From JADCGM01 sp943370355 (GTDB taxonomy: Bacteria; Pseudomonadota; Alphaproteobacteria; Sphingomonadales; Sphingomonadaceae), in NCBI GenBank assembly GCA_943370355.1, contig CALRQP020000009.1:66874-130873 (forward strand): a stretch of 64,000 bases of DNA. Direction: 5' to 3'. Below the pieces are notes generated by a model. That model ran no database searches and had not been told where the DNA came from. It worked only from the letters and a program-made list of their open reading frames with translations. Below are positions 8,270 to 15,782 of the stretch, piece by piece (positions within the stretch are counted from its first letter, which is position 1; every line of letters begins with the position of its first letter). Made by a program: the position numbers and the translations under genes.

Positions 8270-8860
8270 CTATAGTTTGACGTGCACCGTCTGGCCAGAC
8301 GCGCCGGGGAAGCCGTTGAGCATGGCGGCCGCCAGTCGCGGCACGACGGCGCTCGGGCTGGCGTCAGGCGTCGATACACGCCCCTCGGTCACTGCGCGGC
8401 CCTCCCAGACGATCGACCCGTCGGAGCGGCGCTTGATCTGCAGCGAGAGTGTCGACACGGCAATGTCATTGGGCTTCGCCTTGCCGATGGGCAGCGTCAC
8501 GCCGCCACCGACCCCAACATGCCGCCCGAAGGTGCCGCCGCCGATGCCGATCGAGAAGCCCGATCTGCGCGACCCGCCTTCGCGAATGCCCTGATTGAAA
8601 TCGACGAGTCCAATGAGCTCCGCCTGTTGCGGCGACAGGATCGGCTGGAACCCCTGTGTCGCGAGTTGGCCCGCCACCGCATCGGCATAGTTGCGAAACT
8701 CCAGCGTGCCGACCTGGCCGCCCTGCTGCGGCACCAGTGCGATCGTCGTGCGCGCGACGGGCTGGCCAAGGTGGAATCGCGTGACATCGGCGCCCGTGGA
8801 GGTGGCGCAGGCGGACACGGCGAGCGCGGCAGCGAGAGCGAATAGCGGGCGGGTTGTCAT
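8270..8860 (-). CDS. DUF4136-like lipoprotein
   Basis: The 196-residue protein begins with a lipoprotein signal peptide ending in the lipobox VSAC (Cys about residue 18), so it should be anchored in the envelope. The body has the features of DUF4136 proteins: RFH near the mature N-terminus, the NYADAVAGQLATQGFQP segment, a glycine-rich stretch (FSIGIGGGTFG) and an ending LNGFPGASGQTVHVKL. The function of the family is unknown. It is first in a likely minus-strand operon with the M14 and GNAT genes and is divergent from galE. Confidence 0.85.
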   Translation of the reverse strand: MTTRPLFALAAALAVSACATSTGADVTRFHLGQPVARTTIALVPQQGGQVGTLEFRNYADAVAGQLATQGFQPILSPQQAELIGLVDFNQGIREGGSRRSGFSIGIGGGTFGRHVGVGGGVTLPIGKAKPNDIAVSTLSLQIKRRSDGSIVWEGRAVTEGRVSTPDASPSAVVPRLAAAMLNGFPGASGQTVHVKL

Positions 8861-8972
8861 GGCGAGCCACCTTCTTCGATAATTAGACGTTGCACCTTCA
8901 ACGCTCGGGCAACAATTGCGGATGCACCACGTTGAGGCGGCGAATCGAATTCGTCCAGATCAGGAGCTTTGC

Positions 8973-9974
8973 ATGGAGTCGTCCACCCCCGTTCTCGTCA
9001 CTGGCGGAGCGGGCTATATCGGCAGCCATGCCGTGCTCGCGCTGCGCGACGCCGGCTTTCCGGTCGCGGTGATCGACAATCTGACGACCGGGTTCCGCTG
9101 GGCCGTGCCCGACGACGTGGCCTTCTACGAGGGCGATATCGCCGACGAGGCGCTGATCGACCGCATCGCCGCCGAGCAAGGCATCAAGGCCATCATGCAT
9201 TTCGCGGGTTCGATCATCGTCCCCGAATCGGTCGAAAAGCCGCTCGACTATTATCTGAACAATACCGTGAAGAGCCGCTCGCTGCTCGCCTCGGCGGTGC
9301 GGAACGACATCCGCCATTTCATCTTCTCCTCGACCGCCGCCGTCTACGGCCTGCCCGAGCGCAGCCCGGTGCAAGAGGACGATCCCAAGCAGCCGATCAA
9401 CCCCTATGGCACCTCGAAACTGATGACCGAGCTGATGCTGCGCGACACGGCCGCGGCGCACCCGATCAACTATTGCGCGCTGCGCTATTTCAACGTCGCC
9501 GGTGCCGATCCGCAGGGCCGCACGGGACAATCGACGGCGGGCGCGACGCATCTGATCAAGGTCGCGGTCGAGGCAGCGCTCGGCAAGCGCGAGGGCGTGC
9601 AGGTGATGGGCACCGACTATGCGACGCCCGACGGGACCGGCGTGCGCGACTATATCCATGTCTCCGACCTCGCCGGTGCGCATGTCGCGGCGCTGCGGCA
9701 GCTGATCGCCGAGCCGGACGTCTCGCTGACCGTCAACGCCGGCTATAGCCGCGGCTTCTCGGTGCTTGAGGTATTGAACGCCGTGGATCGGGTGGCAGGG
9801 ACGACAATCCAGCGCACCCTCGCCCCGCGCCGCGCCGGCGACCCCGATTCGCTGGTCTCCGACAACCGCCGCATCACCGAAACCTTCAGCTGGCAGCCGC
9901 GCTGGGGCAATCTCGACACAATCGTCGGCCATGCGCTGGCCTGGGAGAAGCAGCTGGAGAAACGGCGGGGCTAA
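8973..9974 (+). CDS. galE: UDP-glucose 4-epimerase (GalE)
   Basis: The 333-residue extended short-chain dehydrogenase interconverts UDP-glucose and UDP-galactose with tightly bound NAD. VLVTGGAGYIGSH binds NAD near residues 8-20, HFAGSIIVPESV and the SSTAAVYG strand follow, and YGTSK gives the catalytic Tyr/Lys. The C-terminal GTGVRDYIHVSDLAGAH block is diagnostic for GalE. The frame is open upstream to 8916, but the ATG at 8973 has AGGAG seven bases before it and matches the family N-terminus. It supplies UDP-galactose for envelope polysaccharides; no polysaccharide cluster is adjacent. Confidence 0.95.
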   Translation: MESSTPVLVTGGAGYIGSHAVLALRDAGFPVAVIDNLTTGFRWAVPDDVAFYEGDIADEALIDRIAAEQGIKAIMHFAGSIIVPESVEKPLDYYLNNTVKSRSLLASAVRNDIRHFIFSSTAAVYGLPERSPVQEDDPKQPINPYGTSKLMTELMLRDTAAAHPINYCALRYFNVAGADPQGRTGQSTAGATHLIKVAVEAALGKREGVQVMGTDYATPDGTGVRDYIHVSDLAGAHVAALRQLIAEPDVSLTVNAGYSRGFSVLEVLNAVDRVAGTTIQRTLAPRRAGDPDSLVSDNRRITETFSWQPRWGNLDTIVGHALAWEKQLEKRRG

Positions 9975-10015
9975 GCCGCAACTTCAGCGCTTTGAATGCG
10001 GGACTGAATGTCCAA

Positions 10016-10444
10016 CTACGGGACTAATTCCACGCTGGCAGGGTCGTTCACCGACATCACGTGCAGCGATATGTCCATGGTGACTACAACGAAATGTTGC
10101 CACTCGAAGCCTTCCAGTCCTCCGTTTCGGCCCACCACGCGCTTGATCCAGGCAGAGTTTTCGACCCGCTGCAACGGCCATACCCACGGGTTCAATTGGG
10201 GGTTCGCGATCATTGGCTGCTCGGCCTGAGAATCCATCCAAGGGTCTGAAAATTCTTCATAGGCCTTGAAAGCGTTCACTTGTCCGAAGTCGATGCGGAG
10301 AGCGCTAAAGGGCGGGTCCAATGCGTAAAGCGCGTTCGCGGCAAGGCGAAAGCCATCATAGTCTAGGCGAACGGTTTCGAACGGGTGTTCCGGCAAGCCG
10401 GGCAGCGGCTCCCATCGCAAATGGTGTTCGATAGAGTTGAGCAT
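10016..10444 (-). CDS. Hypothetical cytoplasmic protein
   Basis: The 142-residue protein has no signal peptide, membrane segment or motif I recognise. It is rich in aromatic residues (HHLRWEPLPGLPEHPFETV and PQLNPWVWPL), with a C-terminal HFVVVTMDISLHVM strand. This composition differs from the shadow frames around it and supports a real gene. I chose the ATG at 10444 over an in-frame TTG nine codons upstream. It is convergent with galE across a 41-base gap. Its function is unknown. Confidence 0.65.
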   Translation of the reverse strand: MLNSIEHHLRWEPLPGLPEHPFETVRLDYDGFRLAANALYALDPPFSALRIDFGQVNAFKAYEEFSDPWMDSQAEQPMIANPQLNPWVWPLQRVENSAWIKRVVGRNGGLEGFEWQHFVVVTMDISLHVMSVNDPASVELVP

Positions 10445-10512
10445 ACGACAATTGTGACAGGCCGACAGCAATCGCGCTATCCGTCGTCGATCGGGATTGG
10501 CTTTGTGCTCCG

Positions 10513-11286
10513 TCAGCTACCTGTCGCCAAGTATCGCCGCGTGTCGCCCTCAAGCACCAGCGCTGTGAGCCGTCCCGACGCATAAGCCCCGGTGTCGATA
10601 CCGATGCGGTTCGGACGTTCGTCCACTTCGGCCTTGATGCTGTGCCCGTGCACGACGGTGAAGCCATGATCGGCGCGCGAGTCGAGAAACTCCTCGCGAA
10701 TCCACATCAGGTCGAGCGGGTTCTGCGCCTTCAGCGGCACGCCCGGGCGGATGCCAGCATGGACGAAAACATAGTCGCCCGCCTGATGGCCAAGCCGCAG
10801 CTTGTGCATCCAGTCAATGTGCCGCCTCGGCACCCGTTTAAGGATTTCCGCCCGCAGTGCCGCCATGTCGTCGCCGAACGACAGCGTCGAGGGCACCTGA
10901 TAGCTGCGCATCGTGTCGCGGCCACCGAAATTGCGCCATTTCTCCATCGCGCGGTCGCCGCCGGGCGCCAGTGCATCGAGCATGGCCTGCTCGTGATTGC
11001 CCTTGAGGCACACCCAGTCGGCCCAGTCGGGCAGCGCGCCGCTGCTCAGCCGCTCGACGAGTTCGGCGGACCCGCGCCCGCGATCGACATAATCACCAAG
11101 CAGCACGATTTCTGGCCGCCTGCCGTCGCGATCGGCGTCGATCTGGGCTACCAATTGGTCGAACAGATCGATCCGGCCATGGATGTCACCAATCGCGTAA
11201 ATGCGCCGCCCGTCGGGCACCCGGTGCACGGGTCGCGGGCGCGCGAAGATCGAACGGAGTGCGGACAGGGCCATCGCCGCTAACAT
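10513..11286 (-). CDS. Serine/threonine-type metallophosphatase
   Basis: The protein of about 257 residues carries the full calcineurin-like metallophosphoesterase set: GDIHGR, GDYVDRG, KGNHEQ, VHAGIRPG and VHGHS. This combination (PrpA/ApaH-like PP2A-type) binds two metal ions. It could dephosphorylate proteins or hydrolyse dinucleoside polyphosphates; substrate cannot be assigned. Start is uncertain: ATG 11286 and ATG 11274 both precede the conserved part, and an earlier in-frame codon at 11340 would run into the divergent rpmJ promoter region. No good Shine-Dalgarno helps to decide. Confidence 0.88.
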   Translation of the reverse strand: MLAAMALSALRSIFARPRPVHRVPDGRRIYAIGDIHGRIDLFDQLVAQIDADRDGRRPEIVLLGDYVDRGRGSAELVERLSSGALPDWADWVCLKGNHEQAMLDALAPGGDRAMEKWRNFGGRDTMRSYQVPSTLSFGDDMAALRAEILKRVPRRHIDWMHKLRLGHQAGDYVFVHAGIRPGVPLKAQNPLDLMWIREEFLDSRADHGFTVVHGHSIKAEVDERPNRIGIDTGAYASGRLTALVLEGDTRRYLATGS

Positions 11287-11324
11287 AGGCGGCGCGGCGC
11301 ATGGCGGAAAGGCGGCTGCTTGCC

Positions 11325-11353
11325 TTGACTTCCCGCGCACCCGCCTCTAGGGA
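11325..11353 (+). promoter_or_regulatory. Candidate rpmJ promoter
   Basis: TTGACT at 11325-11330 is followed after 17 bases by TAGGGA (11348-11353), about 45 bases before the rpmJ start. The -35 box is good and the -10 box weak. The assignment rests on position and one good hexamer. Confidence 0.35.
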
Positions 11354-11397
11354 CGCACGCTTTCCAGAACACCCTAGACGCCGGACGGACCGACGCC

Positions 11398-11523
11398 ATG
11401 AAGATTCGCAACAGCCTCAAGTCACTCAAGGGGCGTCACCGGGACTGCCGCGTCATCCGCCGCCGCGGCCGTACCTATGTGATCAACAAGACCAACCGCC
11501 GCTTCAAGGCGCGTCAGGGCTGA
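11398..11523 (+). CDS. rpmJ: Ribosomal protein bL36, zinc-free form
   Basis: The 41-residue basic protein is clearly L36 (MKIRNSLKSLKG, then RDCRVIRRRGRTYVINKTNR and RFKARQG). It keeps only one cysteine (residue 18) and lacks the CxxC...C...H zinc knuckle, so it is the C-minus (YkgO-like) form usual in alphaproteobacteria, where it is the only L36. It is part of the 50S subunit. The ATG follows a spacer with a plausible promoter at 11325-11353. A HAD hydrolase begins 14 bases after the stop. Confidence 0.95.
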   Translation: MKIRNSLKSLKGRHRDCRVIRRRGRTYVINKTNRRFKARQG

Positions 11524-11537
11524 TCGGCACTGCGCGC

Positions 11538-12137
11538 ATGCGCGCAGTGGTGTTCGATGTCGGGATGGTCCTCTATGAGTGGGACCCGCGTCACCTCTAT
11601 AAGAAACTGATTTCAGACCCGGTCGAACTCGACTGGTTCCTGTCGAACGTCGTCACTCATGCCTGGCATTTCCAGCATGATGAAGGCCGCGATCTCGCCG
11701 ATACCTCGGCCGAACTGATCGCCCTCTACCCGCAATATCGTACATTGATCGAAGCCTATGGGCCGCGCTGGCTGGAGACGATTTCCGGTCCCGTCCCCGG
11801 TATGATCGAACTGGTCGAAGACCTTACCGCGACGGGTATTCCGCTCTACGCGATCACCAACTTCAGCCATGAATTCTGGCCACGCTTCATGGCAACCGCC
11901 CCGGTGTTCCGGCATTTCCGCGATATCGTCGTGTCGGGCGACGAGCGCATGGTCAAACCAAATCCGGCGATCTTCGACCTCGCCATGCGCCGGTTCGGCC
12001 TAGCGCCGGGCGACGCACTGTTCATCGACGATCGCGCCGACAATGTCGCGGCCAGCGAAGCGTCAGGCTTTGTCGGGCATCTGTTCACGGGCGAGCCGGC
12101 GCTGCGACAACGGCTAGTGGACCTGCGGCTACTCTAG
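11538..12137 (+). CDS. HAD superfamily hydrolase (subfamily IA)
   Basis: The 199-residue protein has the HAD motifs: FDVGMVLYEWDP at the N-terminus (nucleophile Asp8; the second Asp of the DxD pair is replaced by Gly, though this position varies in the group), TNFS for motif II, KPNPAIF for motif III lysine and FIDDRADN for motif IV. It resembles YihX-like sugar phosphatases and haloacid dehalogenase-like proteins. The missing DxD acid matters: phosphatases normally need it, so activity on phosphate esters should not be assumed. It follows rpmJ by 14 bases and is probably cotranscribed. Confidence 0.88.
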   Translation: MRAVVFDVGMVLYEWDPRHLYKKLISDPVELDWFLSNVVTHAWHFQHDEGRDLADTSAELIALYPQYRTLIEAYGPRWLETISGPVPGMIELVEDLTATGIPLYAITNFSHEFWPRFMATAPVFRHFRDIVVSGDERMVKPNPAIFDLAMRRFGLAPGDALFIDDRADNVAASEASGFVGHLFTGEPALRQRLVDLRLL

Positions 12138-12138
12138 C

Positions 12139-12159
12139 CAGCGCCACACGGGCGCTTGG
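12139..12159. terminator. Weak hairpin between convergent genes
   Basis: AGCGCC and GGCGCT form a short stem around a small loop, extended by CC/GG across a bulge, between the stops of the HAD gene and the CHAP-domain gene. No U-tract is evident on either strand, so it is only a possible bidirectional terminator. Confidence 0.25.
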
Positions 12160-12160
12160 T

Positions 12161-12739
12161 TCAGTCGGCGACGCTGGTTGCGCCGGCAACTTCGCCTTCG
12201 GGCGCAAGCACTTCAGCGCTCATCTCGACCGAAGGTTGATCGATCCGCGCGATCTGCTTTGCGTTGCTGTCCGGGTAGATGAAGCCGAACACTGGATAGG
12301 CCGAATTACCAACTGCCTTGATCGGTGCATACCAGACCTTGACCGAACTCCAGTCGTTGTTGGGCGAGGTGTCCACGACCTTCACGTCGGTCTCGATCTG
12401 GCCACGGCGGCCGTTGATTGGCGACCAGTTGGCGTGGGTGACCTTGACGGTGCGCGAATCGATGATGCCGGTGACCGTCGCGACATGACCGACGCGCATG
12501 GCATGCGCGGCTTTGAAGACGAGCGCTGCGCCGATGGCGGGCGCGTTGCCACGCGCATAGCGGCCGAGCGCTTGGCCCCACCAGCTGGCCGCATCGCCGA
12601 ACAGTTGAATTCCGGAAATCGCGCGAGCGAAGGGTGCGCACTGCCAGCGCTGCGAACCGAAGTCCTGCGCCGCTGCCGGCATGGCGATCCCGAGCGAGAG
12701 GAACAGCCCCAGTGCCAGCGTCGCAGTGCGTTTCAACAT
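12161..12739 (-). CDS. Secreted CHAP-domain protein
   Basis: The 192-residue protein starts with a signal peptide (hydrophobic residues 8-20, cleavage after PAAAQ). A CHAP-type cysteine peptidase/amidase domain follows: Cys34 in WQCAPFAR, His85 in MRVGHVATVTG and Asn104 in THANWSP would be the catalytic triad. CHAP enzymes cut peptidoglycan peptides or glutathionylspermidine-like amides; with a signal peptide, cell-wall cleavage in the periplasm is likely. The C-terminal 50 residues are outside the domain. The frame is open to 12931 upstream, but the signal peptide fixes the start at 12739. It sits 3' of the glycosyltransferase on the same strand. Confidence 0.88.
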   Translation of the reverse strand: MLKRTATLALGLFLSLGIAMPAAAQDFGSQRWQCAPFARAISGIQLFGDAASWWGQALGRYARGNAPAIGAALVFKAAHAMRVGHVATVTGIIDSRTVKVTHANWSPINGRRGQIETDVKVVDTSPNNDWSSVKVWYAPIKAVGNSAYPVFGFIYPDSNAKQIARIDQPSVEMSAEVLAPEGEVAGATSVAD

Positions 12740-12974
12740 TATCGCTAGCCCCCCGGTCGCGTCCCCTGCCGACATGTGTGGCGGGCAAAGTTCCACCGCG
12801 TAACCCCCGCTGCGGCGAAACGATGGCGCTGCGCGTTGGGCCGTTCCTGCCGACGGAAGCGCCCGCAGAGGCTTATCGCCAGCAATAGCGAGCCATCCGA
12901 GAGGCGCTTCCGATTCCGCCGGCCCGACCAAGTCGCACGAGAGCTGGCGCTGCGTTCCCCCCGCGGCTGGGCAG

Positions 12975-14099
12975 CTAGCCCCGACCCAAATTCAGCACGT
13001 CCCGGACGCAGGCCACATGGCTCTGCAGCCCATTGGCGATGCTGTAGCGAAGCGCGGTCGCGCGGACGTCCACCGGCACCGCGCTGGTGAGCTGCGCATC
13101 GATGAGCGCTGCCAATCGATCGGGCTCGGGCGGATCGATGATCGCACATCCAGGCGCTCGGCCGACCAGTTCCTGAGCCGCCGGGAAGCAATCGGTCGAG
13201 ATGACCGGACAGTCGGCCGCCATTGCTTCGAGCACGACCGCGGGCAGGCCTTCATAGACCGAGGGCAGCGCGAACAGGCTGGCGCGGGCATACCAGTCCG
13301 CGACATTCGTGACGAACCCCGGCATCGACACGCGGTCGGCAATGCCGAGATGGTTCGCGAGCGCAGTTAGCGCTGCGCGATCGGGGCCGTCGCCGAGAAT
13401 GGTCAGCCGTGCGTCCGGATGCTGGCACTTCGCAAAGCCGCGCAGCAGCAGATCAAACCGCTTTTGCGGCATCATCCTGCCGACACCCAAGATGAGCCTG
13501 GACTCGCGCGCTTTTGCTGAACTTTGCAACATGCGGTCGGTGACATAGGGATTGGTGACGGTGCGAAAGTGGTCCGCTGCGTCCGGAAATGCCGCCGCGA
13601 GTTCGGCGGTCTCCGCATCGCTCAGCGCCAGCACACGGTCGGCAGCGGCGAAGGCGCGTGCATAGCCGGCGTGGCGGGCCCAGGCCCGCATTCCCGTGTC
13701 GCGCGAACGGATGATCGGATTGGTCGTCTTGAGCACAAGGCGGCAATTGCGGAGACCGGACTGGGATCGGCCAAGCGCACTGACCCAATTCATGCTGTTG
13801 CCAGTCGACATGAGGCAATCCGGGCGCACATCCTTGAGGTGCCGGACAAAAGCAGGAAAGCGGCGGATCAGATCGCGGGTCCGCGATCCGCTTTCGGGAC
13901 CGAGGACGGTCAGACGCACCTGCTCGCCGAACAGCGGCAGCAGCGTTTCGGTGGCTTCGCCGCCGCCGCCGAAGATCACCACCTCGGTCCGGAATCCTGC
14001 CTCGGCAAATCCCCGCGCAACATGTGCCGAAACCCGGTCGGCACCGCCCTGTCCGAGCGAATAGAGCGTCAGCAGGATCGAGGGGTGGCGTTGCGGCAT
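12975..14099 (-). CDS. Glycosyltransferase family 4 protein
   Basis: The 374-residue protein has the GT-B fold pattern. The N-terminal acceptor domain begins ILLTLYSLGQGGADRV (glycine-rich loop typical of GT4). The donor domain carries ILGVGRMMPQKRFDLLL, ILGDGPDR, MPGFVTNVADWY and the EGLPAVVLEAMA retaining motif with its glutamates. It should transfer a sugar from a nucleotide donor during envelope or exopolysaccharide synthesis; donor and acceptor are unknown. ATG 14099 is used; the codon before it is GTG. It stands alone, with the CHAP gene 235 bases downstream. Confidence 0.92.
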   Translation of the reverse strand: MPQRHPSILLTLYSLGQGGADRVSAHVARGFAEAGFRTEVVIFGGGGEATETLLPLFGEQVRLTVLGPESGSRTRDLIRRFPAFVRHLKDVRPDCLMSTGNSMNWVSALGRSQSGLRNCRLVLKTTNPIIRSRDTGMRAWARHAGYARAFAAADRVLALSDAETAELAAAFPDAADHFRTVTNPYVTDRMLQSSAKARESRLILGVGRMMPQKRFDLLLRGFAKCQHPDARLTILGDGPDRAALTALANHLGIADRVSMPGFVTNVADWYARASLFALPSVYEGLPAVVLEAMAADCPVISTDCFPAAQELVGRAPGCAIIDPPEPDRLAALIDAQLTSAVPVDVRATALRYSIANGLQSHVACVRDVLNLGRG

Positions 14100-14142
14100 C
14101 ACCGGCTCATGCCGCCCGATTCTGACCGCACTATGTCCGTGG

Positions 14143-15228
14143 TTACTCGCCCGAGCGGGTCAGCAAGTCGATAAGATCGGCTTTCCAGAATTTGGCCCAG
14201 GTGTGGGTGCCGTGCCCCTTGCCGTCCTTGCTAGCGGGGATCAGCCGGAAGCGGGCCTTCGGCATGCGCTTTGCGGCTGGTTCGGCGATCCCGAGCACCG
14301 GCGGGTTGATGAAGTCGTCGGCGCTGTTCACCCACATGACCGGCACCTTGATGCGCTCCAATGCCCCCGAGGGATCGTAATTGCGCGAGGCATCGAGCTG
14401 ATAGAGCAGGTCGTTGGCGTCGCGGGTCGCAATGTCCTTGGCCACACGGTCGGGGAAGGCGTTATCGACCGATTCGCGCGTGGGAAACTGCGCCTGCCAT
14501 GCCAGCGGCGCGCCGCCCGCGATGGTGAGCAGGTTCACCGCACCCCGGAGGCCCATGACCGGCTGACTTGTGTAATCGCCGCCAGCCCAGGCCGGATCGG
14601 CGCGGATCGACTCGATCGCGAGTTTGCGCCATGCTCGGTTCTGGCCGGCAATTGGCCCCGGCAGGCAGGCCATCGGCATCAGCGCTCTGGCAAAGCCCGG
14701 ATGCGCCTCGCCCCACAAGAACGCGTGCATGCACCCCATCGAGGTGCCGATCAGCAGCCGCAGCTGCGTGACACCCAGCCCTTCCGCGAGCATGCGGCGC
14801 TGCGCCTCGACCATGTCATCATAGTCGTATTGCGGGAAAGCCATTTTCAACCCGTCGCTCGGCTTCGAGGATTTGCCGTGGCCGATGCCGTCCGGGAGGA
14901 TGACATAGGTCTTGCCGAGATCGAGCGGCTGGCCGGGGCCGTAAAGCTCATCGGCGAATTGCGGGCTGAGAAACTGCCGCCCTGATCCGCCCGTACCGTG
15001 CAGCACCATGACGGCGTTGACGATCCGACCGCCCGCGTCGCGCTTCGGCGTGCCGAGGGTCAGATAATGAATGCGCAGCGAGGGTAGCGTTTCGCCCGAG
15101 CGGAAGCGGAAATCGCGCAACTCGACATCGCCCTCCGTCGCGTGCGGGAGGGGCGTCAGCTGCGCGAAGGTCGGTACGGCGATGAGGCTTGCCACCAGCA
15201 AACCTGCAGCGATCAGAATGCGGATCAT
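14143..15228 (-). CDS. Secreted MetX-like alpha/beta hydrolase
   Basis: The 361-residue protein starts with a signal peptide ending VPTFAQ. The rest matches the homoserine acetyltransferase-like branch of alpha/beta hydrolases: LHGTGGSG (oxyanion hole), LPDGIGHGKSSKPSDG, nucleophile Ser in GTSMGCMHA, Asp in NSADDFINPP, and His in KGHGTHTW. MetX itself is cytoplasmic, so an exported version is more likely a hydrolase or acyltransferase of unknown substrate. The start is the ATG at 15228, just after a GTG. It lies downstream of a MarR-type regulator on the same strand, with a 41-base gap. Confidence 0.88.
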   Translation of the reverse strand: MIRILIAAGLLVASLIAVPTFAQLTPLPHATEGDVELRDFRFRSGETLPSLRIHYLTLGTPKRDAGGRIVNAVMVLHGTGGSGRQFLSPQFADELYGPGQPLDLGKTYVILPDGIGHGKSSKPSDGLKMAFPQYDYDDMVEAQRRMLAEGLGVTQLRLLIGTSMGCMHAFLWGEAHPGFARALMPMACLPGPIAGQNRAWRKLAIESIRADPAWAGGDYTSQPVMGLRGAVNLLTIAGGAPLAWQAQFPTRESVDNAFPDRVAKDIATRDANDLLYQLDASRNYDPSGALERIKVPVMWVNSADDFINPPVLGIAEPAAKRMPKARFRLIPASKDGKGHGTHTWAKFWKADLIDLLTRSGE

Positions 15229-15269
15229 CACGGAAGGCTAACGCCTGCGGCGTGCACCGACAATGCGCG

Positions 15270-15602
15270 TCATTTGATCGTCGGCGGCCTTGTCGAAGGA
15301 CGGATGATCTCCATGGCCTCGACGATCGCCTGCATCGCCACGCGACCGGACTCGGTCGTCGCGACCAGCACGTCGCGCTTGTCGGACTCGCCCTTCGTCC
15401 GGACGATCCAGCCCCGCCGTTCGAGCGCGACCAGCGCACGCGAGGTCGCAGGCTTGTGGATGCCGAGTGTCGAGGCGACGTCGCGGACAGTCATCGGCGA
15501 TTCGCGCGAATTGAGCAGCGCAAGCGCAGCGAGCTGGCGCAGGGTCAGGTCGTAGTCGAGCGTCTGGACCAGGCCGATGACGCCAAAGGCGATCTGATGC
15601 AT
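15270..15602 (-). CDS. MarR family transcriptional regulator
   Basis: The 110-residue protein is a short winged helix: LRQLAALALL, then RDVASTLGIHKPATSRALVALE (recognition helix) and the wing GWIVRTKGESDKRDVLVATTESG. This is the MarR layout without the longer dimerisation helices. ATG 15602 has GGGAG six bases upstream; an earlier TTG at 15650 is less likely. It is divergent from the M28 peptidase and upstream of the MetX-like hydrolase, so either could be its target. I see no strong palindrome in the 180-base divergent spacer, only a weak GGTA-N7-TACC at about 15662-15676. Confidence 0.87.
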   Translation of the reverse strand: MHQIAFGVIGLVQTLDYDLTLRQLAALALLNSRESPMTVRDVASTLGIHKPATSRALVALERRGWIVRTKGESDKRDVLVATTESGRVAMQAIVEAMEIIRPSTRPPTIK

Positions 15603-15782
15603 TGGGCACTCCCGATCCGTTGCCCTAGCCTCGTTACGCAACTCAAACAACGGAAATGATTGGTATATGTCTTACCTATCGTTTGGGCAGACCCTTTAGA
15701 CAAGCCAAAAGAGGCTGCGGCTTGTCGTACGCAGCCGCCGCCGGTAAGCCGGAAGACCATGTTCGTGTCGGGGACAATTTCC

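Noticed and set aside
7026..8594. 522-codon plus-strand open frame across the M14 and DUF4136 genes
   Set aside because: It spans two minus-strand genes and their junction, shows shadow composition and has no Shine-Dalgarno.
15713..15736. 7-bp hairpin (GGCTGCG/CGCAGCC) upstream of the M28 gene
   Set aside because: A short GC stem with a 10-base loop in high-GC DNA is expected by chance, and it has no further terminator or riboswitch features.
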